A DNA stretch of 54,012 nt from positions 1-54,012 of the forward strand of contig JAHWKW010000014.1 of the NCBI GenBank assembly GCA_019347675.1. The letters run 5' to 3'. Source of the DNA: Actinomycetota bacterium (lineage in GTDB: Bacteria; Actinomycetota; Nitriliruptoria; Nitriliruptorales; JAHWKO01). The notes beneath the pieces were generated by a model, which searched no databases, was not told the origin of the DNA, and was given only the letters and a program-made list of their open reading frames with translations. The number at the start of each line of letters is the position of its first letter. The first letter of the stretch is position 1. The translations under genes were made by a program, and so were the position numbers. Of the stretch, positions 1 to 7,477 are shown piece after piece.

Positions 1-310
1 GGGCGTCGTGGCTGTCGGACTTGCGTGCCGAGCCACCCGAGAGAAGCCGGACGCGAGCCGAGAGCGTGGCGGGCACATCGATGACCTGTTCGCCAGCGGC
101 GATCAGCTGCTGAGCCAGCAGCCGGCCAAGTCCGTTGGCGCCCTCCACTGCCCACCGTCGCTGGGGCCATGGCTCCGCGAACCTCTGAAGCTGCAAGACC
201 TGGTGCTTGTTGGCGGCCACTCGCAGCTCGGCGAGTAGCTGTCCGGCCGTGTCGAGCGCGACGGCGGTGTGCGAGCTCTTGTGCGGATCGATCCCGATGA
301 TGACATCCAT
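1..310 (-). CDS. IS110-family DEDD transposase, N-terminal part
   Basis: Reading leftward from ATG at 310, the protein starts with residues MDVIIGIDPHKSSHTAVALD, the hallmark RuvC-like start of IS110 recombinases. The four acidic residues of the DEDD site are visible: Asp8 in GIDPHK, Glu56 in AVEGANGLG, and Asp99 and Asp102 in KSDSHDA. The frame is open to the window edge, so about 103 residues are present and the C-terminal Tnp_IS20 domain with the catalytic serine is missing. A GGAGG-like sequence (CAGGAGG on the minus strand, near 321-327) lies about 10 nt before the ATG. Family biology: this enzyme excises and inserts the element using a structured RNA guide. The visible frame has no stop codon, so the copy may be intact. 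Confidence 0.92.
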   Translation of the reverse strand, partial: MDVIIGIDPHKSSHTAVALDTAGQLLAELRVAANKHQVLQLQRFAEPWPQRRWAVEGANGLGRLLAQQLIAAGEQVIDVPATLSARVRLLSGGSARKSDSHDA

Positions 311-540
311 GCTGTGCTGGCCTCCTGTCGGTGACGTGCAGGGAGCCGCTACGGACAGTCCTGATGTGAGCGTGCACATCCCTCTGTTGAGTCACGCGGC
401 GGCGGCCTCGACGGGCGCACCTCGTTCTCAAGTCAGCCCGAGGGCGACAGGGGATTACAGAGCGTTCCCGCCGAGGCCAACGACGCTACGGAAGGCCAAC
501 CGTCTCGTCGCCTGCCCCCCAGTCTCCATCAGGGGATTTC
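311..540 (-). ncRNA. Candidate bridge-RNA region of the IS110 element
   Basis: This is the non-coding sequence directly upstream of an IS110-group transposase, the position from which IS110 bridge RNAs are transcribed. On the minus strand it contains a hairpin-forming pair (AGCGT/ACGCT, plus-strand 461-465 and 483-487) enclosing a 17-nt internal loop, and two copies of an ATCCCCTG motif (around 444-456 and 529-537). No long open frame with normal codon use covers it. Position and structure fit a bridge RNA, but the exact ends and the target and donor guide loops cannot be assigned by eye. Confidence 0.35.
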
Positions 541-840
541 GCGCGCACGGTCGCGCCTATGGCAACCCCCGCGTCGCTCCACAATGCGGTAGTTCGCGCA
601 ATCCCACAAACGGGGGCCGTGTCGGCACATTGCCCGTAGGCCCGCAGTCCGCCGTACGCGGAAGCCGGAGAAGTCGTGATGACCGCCGAGACGTTGCGCC
701 CGTTGGTGCGCAATGTTGAGGTCGAGACGCGGGTCGGCGAGGGGTGTCGACGACCGACGGTCGCCAGCGGTTGAGGAACTCGAACGACCGGGTCGCGTTC
801 GCCGCGGCTACGGTGCCAGGATGCCGCGCGGAGGGACGTG
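541..840. other. Gene-free stretch between the IS110 end and the first chromosomal gene
   Basis: No convincing gene was found. A short open frame (679-774, 31 codons) starts with ATG after a GGAG at 667-670 and has plausible codon use, but it ends quickly and is not recognisable; it could be the truncated start of a gene disrupted by the IS. A near-perfect inverted repeat lies at 691-716. A possible -10 hexamer TACGGT (809-814) precedes the gene starting at 841. Confidence 0.5.
691..716. repeat. Imperfect palindrome with 9-bp arms
   Basis: The arms ACGTTGCGC (691-699) and GCGCAATGT (708-716) pair over nine positions with a single G-T wobble around an 8-nt loop. It may be an operator or a transcription-terminating hairpin; there is no following T tract. 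Confidence 0.4.
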
Positions 841-1026
841 ATGGCCGAGCACCTGTTCCGGCCCAGCGAGGATCTGCGCGACGGGGAGGTCTTCGTCCTG
901 GCCAGGTGCAGCTGCGGGTGGGAAGGGGCCGCCTACCCCGAACCCGATCAGGGCTACGCCGACGCGCAGCTGGAGTTCGACGACCACCTCGAGGAGGTCC
1001 AGGCCGAGGAACCGCCGAGCCTGTAG
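841..1026 (+). CDS. Small conserved-type hypothetical protein with CxCGW motif
   Basis: A 61-residue acidic protein starting at ATG 841, preceded by GGAGGG at 830-835 with 5-nt spacing; a GTG at 838 is in frame but too close to the ribosome-binding site. Near residue 22 it carries RCSCGWEG, a short Cys-x-Cys-Gly-Trp motif that could be a knuckle or half of a metal site, followed by an acidic amphipathic C-terminus. It ends with TAG and lies 15 nt from the convergent ADP-ribosylglycohydrolase gene. I do not recognise a named function; similar tiny CxCGW proteins occur in actinobacteria as hypotheticals. Confidence 0.7.
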   Translation: MAEHLFRPSEDLRDGEVFVLARCSCGWEGAAYPEPDQGYADAQLEFDDHLEEVQAEEPPSL

Positions 1027-1040
1027 GTCTCCAGGCGCGT

Positions 1041-1985
1041 TCACACCGAAGGCGTGACCGCGGCCAGGCGCCCAGCCAACGTCAGCGCGTAGCTCCGTCC
1101 CCGCTCACCGTCCTCGAGGCGTCTCAGCCACGCCGGGGGGATGGCCTGCAGGCCGCCGGCGGCGCCGAGCACCGCCCCCGCCATCGCGGCGATCGTGTCG
1201 GCGTCACCACCCAGGCCCAGCGCCAGTTCGACCCCGTCTCGCAACCCGTCCGCGGTGGCCGCAGCCCACAGCGCTGCGGGAACCGAGCGTTGGGCGGTCA
1301 CGGTGTTGCCCAGCCGCTTGGCGACGTCGGCGAACTCCAGGTCGTCGTCGGCTGACCAGCCGTCGACCAGTTCAGCGGCCGCCTCCACGCCGGTTCGTAG
1401 CTCGTCGCTGGATGCCACCCCGGCCAGCTCCGCCAGCTCCGCGCCCCCGAAGCGGCCCCGGCCGGCGGCCAACCCCACCGCGCGTGCCTGCACGACCGCC
1501 CCATCGATGCCCAGCGTATGGACGTGGGTCACCCCCGCCTGGCGGCGGGCCACCGCTTCGAGGGTGTCGGGGTGGTCGGCCCACAGCACGCCGACCGGCG
1601 CGACGCGCATCGCGGCGCCGTTGCCGAACGAGCCGCTGGGGAAGATCGCGGTCGCGGCGTCCTCGACGGAAGTCCCCTTCCGCCACTCCTGGATGATCCC
1701 GTGCATGCCTGCTCCGTACCCACGCCACGGCTGGTAGTGGGCGAGGAAGGTCGCGGCCAGCCGTTCGGCATCGACGTGGGGGGCGTCGCACAGGTGCTCG
1801 GCCAGAGCCAACGTGAGCTGGGTGTCGTCGGTGTAGACCAGCTCCGCGTCGTCCTCCGAGCGTTGCAGGCGGTCACGCGATGCCCGGTCAGGCGCCGGTC
1901 GGCTGCCCTCCCACCGCGCCCCCAGGGCGTCACCGGCGAACGTGCCCAGCAGCGCGCCGGCGGCGATCTCCTCGCGGGTCGGCAC
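1041..1985 (-). CDS. ADP-ribosylglycohydrolase family protein
   Basis: A 314-residue protein starting with GTG at 1985. ADP-ribosylglycohydrolase (ARH/DraG) signatures are complete: GDALGARWEG near residue 18, the metal-binding YTDDTQ near 51-56, GNGAAMRVAPVG in the middle and LGGDADTIAAMAG near the C-terminus, which coordinates the second metal. The family removes ADP-ribose from proteins or hydrolyses small ADP-ribosyl and ribosyl compounds. The start lies one base after the stop of the upstream sugar-permease gene, so it is almost certainly the last gene of that ABC operon. This suggests a role in processing the imported substrate rather than in protein de-ADP-ribosylation; that is inference from context. 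Confidence 0.9.
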   Translation of the reverse strand: MPTREEIAAGALLGTFAGDALGARWEGSRPAPDRASRDRLQRSEDDAELVYTDDTQLTLALAEHLCDAPHVDAERLAATFLAHYQPWRGYGAGMHGIIQEWRKGTSVEDAATAIFPSGSFGNGAAMRVAPVGVLWADHPDTLEAVARRQAGVTHVHTLGIDGAVVQARAVGLAAGRGRFGGAELAELAGVASSDELRTGVEAAAELVDGWSADDDLEFADVAKRLGNTVTAQRSVPAALWAAATADGLRDGVELALGLGGDADTIAAMAGAVLGAAGGLQAIPPAWLRRLEDGERGRSYALTLAGRLAAVTPSV

Positions 1986-1986
1986 G

Positions 1987-2883
1987 TCAGCCCTTCACCG
2001 CGCCCATCGTGAAGCCCGCGATGAAGCGCTCGAGGAACAGGTTGAACACGAACGCGATCGGGACGGCGACCAGGACCGCTGCGGCTTGCAGCGATTGCCA
2101 GAAGAACACGTCGCCGCGGACGAGCGCGGTGGGGACGCCAACGCTGATCGTCTTCTCCGCGGTCGGCGACACGAACGCCAGAGCGTAGATGAACTCGTGG
2201 GCGGTGAGGGTGAACGCGAACACCACCACGGCGATGATCCCGGGGAACGCCAAGGGGATCACCGTCCGGACGAACGCCCCGACGCGGCTGTAGCCGTCCA
2301 CCATCGCCTGTTCCTCGACGTCACGTGGGATGGACTTCAAGAACCCGATCAGCAGCCACACCGAGACGGGGATCGTGATGGTTGGGTACACCACGACCAG
2401 CGACCAGGTCGAGTCCTGCAGCCCGAGTTCCGCGACCACGCGGGTGAGCGAGATGAACAGCAGCGTGGGGGGGATCAGGTAGACGAAGAAGATCGCGATC
2501 CCCAGCGGCCCGGCCCACGGCATGTCGAGCCGGGCGAGGCTGTAGGCCGCGGGCAGGCTGACCGCGAGGGTGATCAGCACGACCAGGAGCCCCACCCACA
2601 CGGTGTTCCACACGAACGTGTCGAAGGCGGTCCGCGAGAACAGGTAGCTCACGTGCTCCAGCGTGGGTGGGTCGTTGAAGACGAACGGGTTGTTGGCCTT
2701 GCGGTACAGATCGCGGTCCTGCTTGAACATCGTCACCAGGCTCCACAGAAAGGGGCCCGCGGCCAGCAACGCTGCCAGCACCGCCGTCACGTACAGCCCG
2801 GTACGTCCCAGCCTTCCGCGTCGACCCGCGCGCCGGCGGGCGCGCTCGACCTGGCGAGGGTCTCGGATGTCGAGGGTGGCCAT
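1987..2883 (-). CDS. Carbohydrate ABC transporter permease, MalG type
   Basis: A 298-residue inner-membrane protein of the MalG/UgpE family (binding-protein-dependent transport, CUT1 class). A first hydrophobic segment follows a basic N-terminus rich in Arg, several more follow, and the EAA loop is visible as EEQAMVDGYSRVGAFVRTVI, where the coupling helix meets the ATPase. ATG at 2883 is chosen because GGAGG lies 7 nt upstream; a GTG at 2886 is also possible. The start overlaps the stop of the partner permease (TGATG), showing translational coupling. With the MalF-type partner it forms the channel of the sugar importer encoded at 3822-6284. Confidence 0.92.
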   Translation of the reverse strand: MATLDIRDPRQVERARRRAGRRGRLGRTGLYVTAVLAALLAAGPFLWSLVTMFKQDRDLYRKANNPFVFNDPPTLEHVSYLFSRTAFDTFVWNTVWVGLLVVLITLAVSLPAAYSLARLDMPWAGPLGIAIFFVYLIPPTLLFISLTRVVAELGLQDSTWSLVVVYPTITIPVSVWLLIGFLKSIPRDVEEQAMVDGYSRVGAFVRTVIPLAFPGIIAVVVFAFTLTAHEFIYALAFVSPTAEKTISVGVPTALVRGDVFFWQSLQAAAVLVAVPIAFVFNLFLERFIAGFTMGAVKG

Positions 2884-3812
2884 CACATGACCTCCATGCG
2901 GCGCACCGCCCGCAGGATCGCGATCGCCGACGCCAGCAGGAGCGGGAACAGAAACAGGGCGACCGCGGCTCCCTGGGCCAGGTCACCACCTTCGACGCCC
3001 TTGCGGAAAGCCCAGCTGGCCAGCACCTCGGTGGCGTGGGTGGGACCGCCACGGGTCAGGACGAACACCACCGCCATGTCCGTGAACGTCAGGATGGCCC
3101 CGAACAGTGCTGCGACAGCGATGATGGGGAGGGTCAGTGGGAGCGTCACCTCCCACAGCTTGCGCCAGAAGCCGGCGCCGTCGATGGCCGCCGCGTCGTT
3201 GATCTCGTCGGGGATCGCCACCAGGCCCGCCATGATGATCACCGCAGCCAACGGCACGATCCGCCAGGTGTGCACGGCGATGACCGAGGCCATGGCGAGG
3301 TTCGGCTTGCCGAGCCAGAACGTGTTCGACTCGATCGCGCCGGCCCAGCGCAGCACCCAGTCGATCGGGCTGAACACCGAATCGAGCATCCACAGCCACG
3401 CGATCGCCGCCAGCGACACCGGCGTGGTCCACGGCAGCAGCACCAGGAACCGCACGAACCACTTCCCGTGGAAGTCGGCCACCAGGATCATCGCCAGCGC
3501 CTTGGCGAGGACCACCACCAGCGCCATCGACACCGACGTGAAGATCAGCGTGTTCTTCAGCGACCGCCAGAACACCTGGTCGCCGACCATGGCCCGGTAG
3601 TTGTCCCACCCCACCCAGTCGAAGCTGGGATCACCGACGGTGACGTCGCTGAAGCTGAACCCGATCGCGAGGAGGAACGGGATCGCGACCAGAGCGATGA
3701 TGTAGACCACCGCTGGGAGGAGGAACAGCGGTCCCAGGACGTCGTCGCGGTCGGCGATCGAGCGTCGGGCACGTGCGTGTCCCGCCGCGCGCTCCCAGGT
3801 CGCCTCGACCAT
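2883..3812 (-). CDS. Carbohydrate ABC transporter permease, MalF type
   Basis: A 309-residue membrane protein of the MalF/UgpA family. After a basic cytoplasmic N-terminus the hydrophobic helix around LFLLPAVVYIIALVAIPFLL is typical of the first transmembrane segment. The C-terminal half carries the EAA-type coupling sequence INDAAAIDGAGFWRKLWEVT. ATG 3812 lies 9 nt after the ATPase stop. The stop overlaps the MalG-type start. The protein is short for MalF itself but normal for the UgpA/LacF type, which lacks the large periplasmic loop. Its partner and binding protein are adjacent in the same operon. Confidence 0.92.
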   Translation of the reverse strand: MVEATWERAAGHARARRSIADRDDVLGPLFLLPAVVYIIALVAIPFLLAIGFSFSDVTVGDPSFDWVGWDNYRAMVGDQVFWRSLKNTLIFTSVSMALVVVLAKALAMILVADFHGKWFVRFLVLLPWTTPVSLAAIAWLWMLDSVFSPIDWVLRWAGAIESNTFWLGKPNLAMASVIAVHTWRIVPLAAVIIMAGLVAIPDEINDAAAIDGAGFWRKLWEVTLPLTLPIIAVAALFGAILTFTDMAVVFVLTRGGPTHATEVLASWAFRKGVEGGDLAQGAAVALFLFPLLLASAIAILRAVRRMEVM

Positions 3813-3821
3813 GCGGTGGCG

Positions 3822-4868
3822 TCAGGCGCGGACGGGGCGCGGCTGGGCGCGCTGGCCGCTGTCGCGGTCGAAGAACCTGAGGTCGCGCTCGTGGACCGCG
3901 AACTGGTAGGTCTGTCCGGCGTGGATCGTGGTGGTGACGGTGGCGGGCAGCCGGGCGATCACCCGGGTCTCCTCCCCGATCCCGGTCACGGTGCCGTACA
4001 GGTGCCGGTCGCCGCTGAGGTGTTCGATGCGGTGAACGTGAAACGGCATGGTGACCCGGCTGCCGTCGCCGGAGACGGCGTCGTTGGGCAGGAAGGTCTC
4101 GGGGCGGAACCCCAGCAGGTGGTCGTCGCGGGACACCAGGTTCATCGGCGGCGACCCCAGGAACGTCGCGACGAACGTGTCGGCCGGGTCGTCGTACACC
4201 GCGGTGGGCGGGCCCACCTGGCACAGCTTCCCCTCGTACATCACCGCGATGCGGTCGCCGAGCCCCATCGCCTCGACCTGATCGTGGGTGACGTAGATCG
4301 TGGTCGTCCCGATGCGAGCCTGGAACTGCTTGAGCTCGTCACGGGCAACGGCACGGAGCTTGGCGTCGAGGTTGGACAGCGGCTCGTCCAACAGGAAGAC
4401 GCTCGGCTCGCGGACCAGCGCCCGCGCGAGGGCCACCCGCTGCCGCTCGCCACCGGACAGGTGACGCGGCCGACGGTCGAGGAGGTGGGCGATGCCGAGC
4501 AGTTCCGCGGCCCACTCGGCCTTCCGGCGCCGCTCCCTGCTGTTGAGCTTCTCGGCTTTGAGCGGGAAGGTGATGTTGTCACGGACGGTCTTGTGGGGAT
4601 ACAGGGCGTAGCTCTGGAACACCATCGCGATCTGTCGGGCGCGGGGCGGAAGCCCGTTGACCACGTTCCCGCCGATCAGGACCTCACCTCGCGTCGGCTG
4701 CTCGAGGCCCGCGATCGTGCGCAGCAGCGTGGTCTTGCCGCAGCCGGACGGTCCGAGCAGGACGAGGTACTCGCCCTCGTCGGTGCGGATGTTCACCCCG
4801 TCGACGGCATGGACGTCACCGCCGTGGTAGTGCTTCTTGAGCTCCCGGACCTCGACGACGACTGCCAT
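3822..4868 (-). CDS. Sugar ABC transporter ATP-binding protein, MalK/UgpC type
   Basis: A 348-residue cytoplasmic ATPase. Visible motifs in order: Walker A GPSGCGKTT (about residues 38-46), Q-loop MVFQSYALYPH, signature LSGGERQRVALARAL, Walker B VFLLDEPLSNLDA, and the H-loop TIYVTHDQVEAMGLGD. The last third is a TOBE-type regulatory domain (LLGFRPETF), as in MalK. It should energise the two permeases encoded immediately downstream. ATG 4868 is 6 nt from the stop of the binding-protein gene with a weak ribosome site (GCGGAT), so expression probably depends on read-through translation from the upstream gene. Confidence 0.95.
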   Translation of the reverse strand: MAVVVEVRELKKHYHGGDVHAVDGVNIRTDEGEYLVLLGPSGCGKTTLLRTIAGLEQPTRGEVLIGGNVVNGLPPRARQIAMVFQSYALYPHKTVRDNITFPLKAEKLNSRERRRKAEWAAELLGIAHLLDRRPRHLSGGERQRVALARALVREPSVFLLDEPLSNLDAKLRAVARDELKQFQARIGTTTIYVTHDQVEAMGLGDRIAVMYEGKLCQVGPPTAVYDDPADTFVATFLGSPPMNLVSRDDHLLGFRPETFLPNDAVSGDGSRVTMPFHVHRIEHLSGDRHLYGTVTGIGEETRVIARLPATVTTTIHAGQTYQFAVHERDLRFFDRDSGQRAQPRPVRA

Positions 4869-4874
4869 ATCCGC

Positions 4875-6284
4875 TCAGGCGCCTCCGCCGCCGACCAGAC
4901 CTCGCTGACGGTACTTGTCGAAGATCGGCGTGATCTGCGACTCCGCGTCGGCGACGGCGTCCGCAGGCGACAGGTCGCCGCGGGCGGCCTTGGCCATCAT
5001 GTTCGGCAGGATGTACGTGCCGAACACCTCACCGATCGCGGTGTTGGACGGGCCGGGATGACCGATGTTCGTGGTCCAGTCCACCGCGTCCTTGAGGACC
5101 GCCAGCTTGTCGGTCGGTTGCGCCCCGAACGGGTCGATGCTGAGCCACTCGTCGAGCTGCGGGACACGCTCGAGGAACGCCGGGAAGTCGTACAGCTTCG
5201 ACTCGAAGGTGGCCCTGTGGAAGTTGGCGGTGTAGTGCAGCAGGAACTCCTTGGCGGCGTCCACGTTCTGCGCGTGCGACGGAACGATCCAGTTGTACAT
5301 CACGTGCTGCGCGGCGAGCTGTGCTGCCGGCCCCTGCAGGGCGGGGACGAAGAACACGTCGCGGGCCACCTCGGGGTTGGCGTCCTGGGCGGTGCGCCAC
5401 GCCGAGATCGAGTTGAGGATGTACGACATCTCCCCGGCGATCAGCCCCTGATTGTTCGACGCGGCGTTCCACGCGAAGACCTCGTCGGTCATGGCCTGCT
5501 CGTACAGGTTGCGCATGAACTCCACGGCGGCGATCGTCTCGTCGGAGTTGATCACCACGTTCTCGTTCTCGTCCTGCACCGAACCGCCGAACGACCACAG
5601 CAGCGCCCGGGCCGCCATGTTCGAGTCGATCTCCTGCGACATCCCGATGCCGAGCTGCACGTTGAGCCTGTTCTTGATCTCCGCCCCGCCCTCACGCAGC
5701 TCGTCCCACGTCGTCGGCCCGTCGGCCAGGCCCACCTGCTCCCACAAGCTCCTGCGGTAGTCACCGGGGTCGGGCACCCACCCGGGGCTGTAGGCGTAGA
5801 ACTTCTCGGTGTTGGGGTTGAAGCTCGACTTGCGGCACAGGTCCAGCTGTTCGCCGAACCGGTTCACCGCCTCCTCGGTCACGTCGGTCAGGTCGACGAC
5901 GCTGGGTTCGAACTGCGACAGCGGGGCGATGTACTGGATCAGGTCGTGGCCCCCACCAGCGGCGATCTCCGCCGAGATCCGGGTTGGGATGTCGGCCACG
6001 TTGATGTGGTCGACGGTGACGTTGACGCCGACCTCGTTCCCCCACTCCTTGGCGAACGGATCGAACCAGTCGTCGTGCGCCGGGACGAAGTGGCTCCACA
6101 GCAGGATCCTGAGTTCTCCTGACAGCGTCGTCGTGGGCTCGGTGTACGTCTCGGTCGGCGTGTCCGTCGGAGTCTGGCTGGCTCTCTGCTCGCCGCCACC
6201 GCCGCACGCAGCCGCCAGCGTGGCAAACCCGACACCCTTCACGAAACTCCGCCGCGTGATGCTGAACCCCGGATGGCCCGCCAT
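4875..6284 (-). CDS. Extracellular solute-binding lipoprotein of the sugar ABC transporter, Tat-exported
   Basis: A 469-residue protein of the family 1 (MalE-like) binding proteins. The start is fixed by AAGGAGG 6-7 nt before ATG 6284. The N-terminus has a twin-arginine motif (TRRSFVKG, residues 10-17), a hydrophobic stretch and the lipobox LAAAC with the lipidated Cys27, followed by a Gly-rich and Thr/Pro-rich linker. It is therefore expected to be exported folded and anchored to the outer face of the membrane. It is the first gene of a five-gene operon (binding protein, ATPase, two permeases, ADP-ribosylglycohydrolase). The transported sugar cannot be told from the sequence; the downstream hydrolase hints at a ribosyl-containing substrate. 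An inverted repeat at 6308-6326 lies just upstream. Confidence 0.92.
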   Translation of the reverse strand: MAGHPGFSITRRSFVKGVGFATLAAACGGGGEQRASQTPTDTPTETYTEPTTTLSGELRILLWSHFVPAHDDWFDPFAKEWGNEVGVNVTVDHINVADIPTRISAEIAAGGGHDLIQYIAPLSQFEPSVVDLTDVTEEAVNRFGEQLDLCRKSSFNPNTEKFYAYSPGWVPDPGDYRRSLWEQVGLADGPTTWDELREGGAEIKNRLNVQLGIGMSQEIDSNMAARALLWSFGGSVQDENENVVINSDETIAAVEFMRNLYEQAMTDEVFAWNAASNNQGLIAGEMSYILNSISAWRTAQDANPEVARDVFFVPALQGPAAQLAAQHVMYNWIVPSHAQNVDAAKEFLLHYTANFHRATFESKLYDFPAFLERVPQLDEWLSIDPFGAQPTDKLAVLKDAVDWTTNIGHPGPSNTAIGEVFGTYILPNMMAKAARGDLSPADAVADAESQITPIFDKYRQRGLVGGGGA

Positions 6285-6307
6285 GGCTCCTCCTTGTGGT
6301 CCCGCCT

Positions 6308-6326
6308 GCCACGCCGTCGCCGTGGC
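6308..6326. promoter_or_regulatory. Inverted repeat upstream of the sugar ABC operon
   Basis: GCCACG (6308-6313) and CGTGGC (6321-6326) form perfect 6-bp arms around CCGTCGC, 24 nt before the ATG of the binding-protein gene. The position between the divergent operon and oxidoreductase gene suits an operator for a LacI/GntR-type repressor, or a leader hairpin. No regulator gene is nearby. Confidence 0.3.
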
Positions 6327-6419
6327 GACCCGGCGGCGAGCAACGGCGCCAGTGTGTCGACAACGGTAGTCCCGTCTGACGTAGCGTGGGACGAGCGTCG
6401 CAGCGAGAGGACGGTGACG

Positions 6420-7388
6420 ATGCAGGCCGTGACGATCCAGACAACAGGTGGTCCAGACGTTTTGGGCACCGAGGAGCTCGACACACCCGCTCCCGGCCCC
6501 GACCAGGTCCGCGTCCGGATCGAGGCGGCCGGACTCAACTTCATCGACACCTACCTGCGCAGCGGCGCGTACGGCCTGGAGCTCCCGGCCATCCTGGGCG
6601 TGGAAGCCGCTGGTGTGGTCGACGCCGTCGGGGACGGCGTCGACGGCGTGCGCGAGGGCGACCGGGTGGCTTACACGGGGGTGCGCGGGGCGTACGCCGA
6701 GTACGCCGTGGTCCCCGCCGACCGGCTGGTCACCGTCCCCGACGAGATCGACCTGCGCACCGCCGCGGCCGTGATGCTGCAGGGCATGACCGCGCACTAC
6801 CTGACGCACAGCACCTACGTGGTCGACGACGGCGACACGGCGTTGGTGTTGGCCGCAGCCGGAGGGGTCGGCCACCTGCTGGTGCAGCTGGCCGCCCGGC
6901 GGGGCGCGCGCGTGATCGGGACCGTGTCGACCTAGGAGAAGGAGTCCCTGGCCCGGGATCTGGGGTGCGACCAGGTCGTGCGCTACACCGAGGTGGACCT
7001 GGTCGAGGCGGTCCAGGACCTGACCGACGGAGCCGGCGTCGACGTGGTGTACGACTCGGTCGGGCGCGACACGTTCGCCCAGAGCCTGGACTGTCTACGG
7101 CCACGCGGCTACCTGGTGCTGTTCGGCCAGTCGAGTGGGGCGGTGGAGCCGTTCGATCCGCAGGTGCTCAACGGCAAGGGGTCGCTGTTTCTCACCCGAC
7201 CGAGCCTGACCCACTACGTGGCTCGCCGTGAGGAGCTCGAGTGGCGCTCCGGCGATCTGTTCGCGTCGATGGTGGCCGGTGAGCTCCACGTGCGCGTCGA
7301 CCGCACCTTCCCGCTGGCCGAGGCGGCCGAGGCGCACCGCTACATCCAGGGCCGCAACACCAAGGGCAAGGTCCTGCTGGTGCCCTGA
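6420..7388 (+). pseudogene. NADPH:quinone oxidoreductase (zeta-crystallin type) interrupted by one in-frame TAG
   Basis: From ATG 6420 the frame reads a medium-chain dehydrogenase/reductase of the quinone oxidoreductase type, ending with TGA at 7388 (322 residues if read through, the family's usual length). The N-terminal GroES-like half, the Rossmann loop AAAGGVGHLLVQLA and the C-terminal segment [20 protein letters not shown] are intact. A TAG codon at 6933-6935 falls after VIGTVST, where relatives usually continue with a Glu or Ala before EK; downstream the same frame resumes at once with [15 protein letters not shown]. No base is gained or lost. A single G-to-T or C-to-T change from GAG or CAG would explain it. 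TAG is a normal stop elsewhere in the window. A -10 TAGCGT lies at 6382-6387. Confidence 0.85.
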
Positions 7389-7477
7389 CAGGTGCGTCGC
7401 ACCCGCACGTCGTCGGGCCGCGGACGGCGCACGTCCGAAGGCGACCGGGATCACTGCGACGCCAAGGAGGCCGTCAC

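Larger units (their letters stand above)
1..540 (-). mobile_element. Partial IS110-family insertion sequence, left end
   Basis: The element is recognised from the transposase N-terminus encoded at 1-310 on the minus strand. IS110-family elements lack classical terminal inverted repeats and carry a long non-coding end that specifies a bridge RNA; in the IS110 group this end lies upstream of the transposase, which here is 311 onward. The outer boundary is not visible because there are no diagnostic inverted repeats, so 540 is only an estimate. The rest of the element lies outside the window to the left. Confidence 0.6.

Noticed and set aside
3036-6122. A very long plus-strand open frame of about 1000 codons
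   Set aside because: It lies antisense to the sugar ABC genes, has a low-complexity Arg/Asp/His/Glu composition typical of high-GC antisense frames, and shows no recognisable domain.
6285-6875. An N-terminal extension of the sugar-binding protein to 666 residues
   Set aside because: The Tat signal and ribosome site fix the start at 6284; the extension would run antisense through the quinone oxidoreductase gene.
6933-6935. Genome-wide recoding of TAG as a sense codon
   Set aside because: TAG is used as the normal stop of at least six intact genes in this window.
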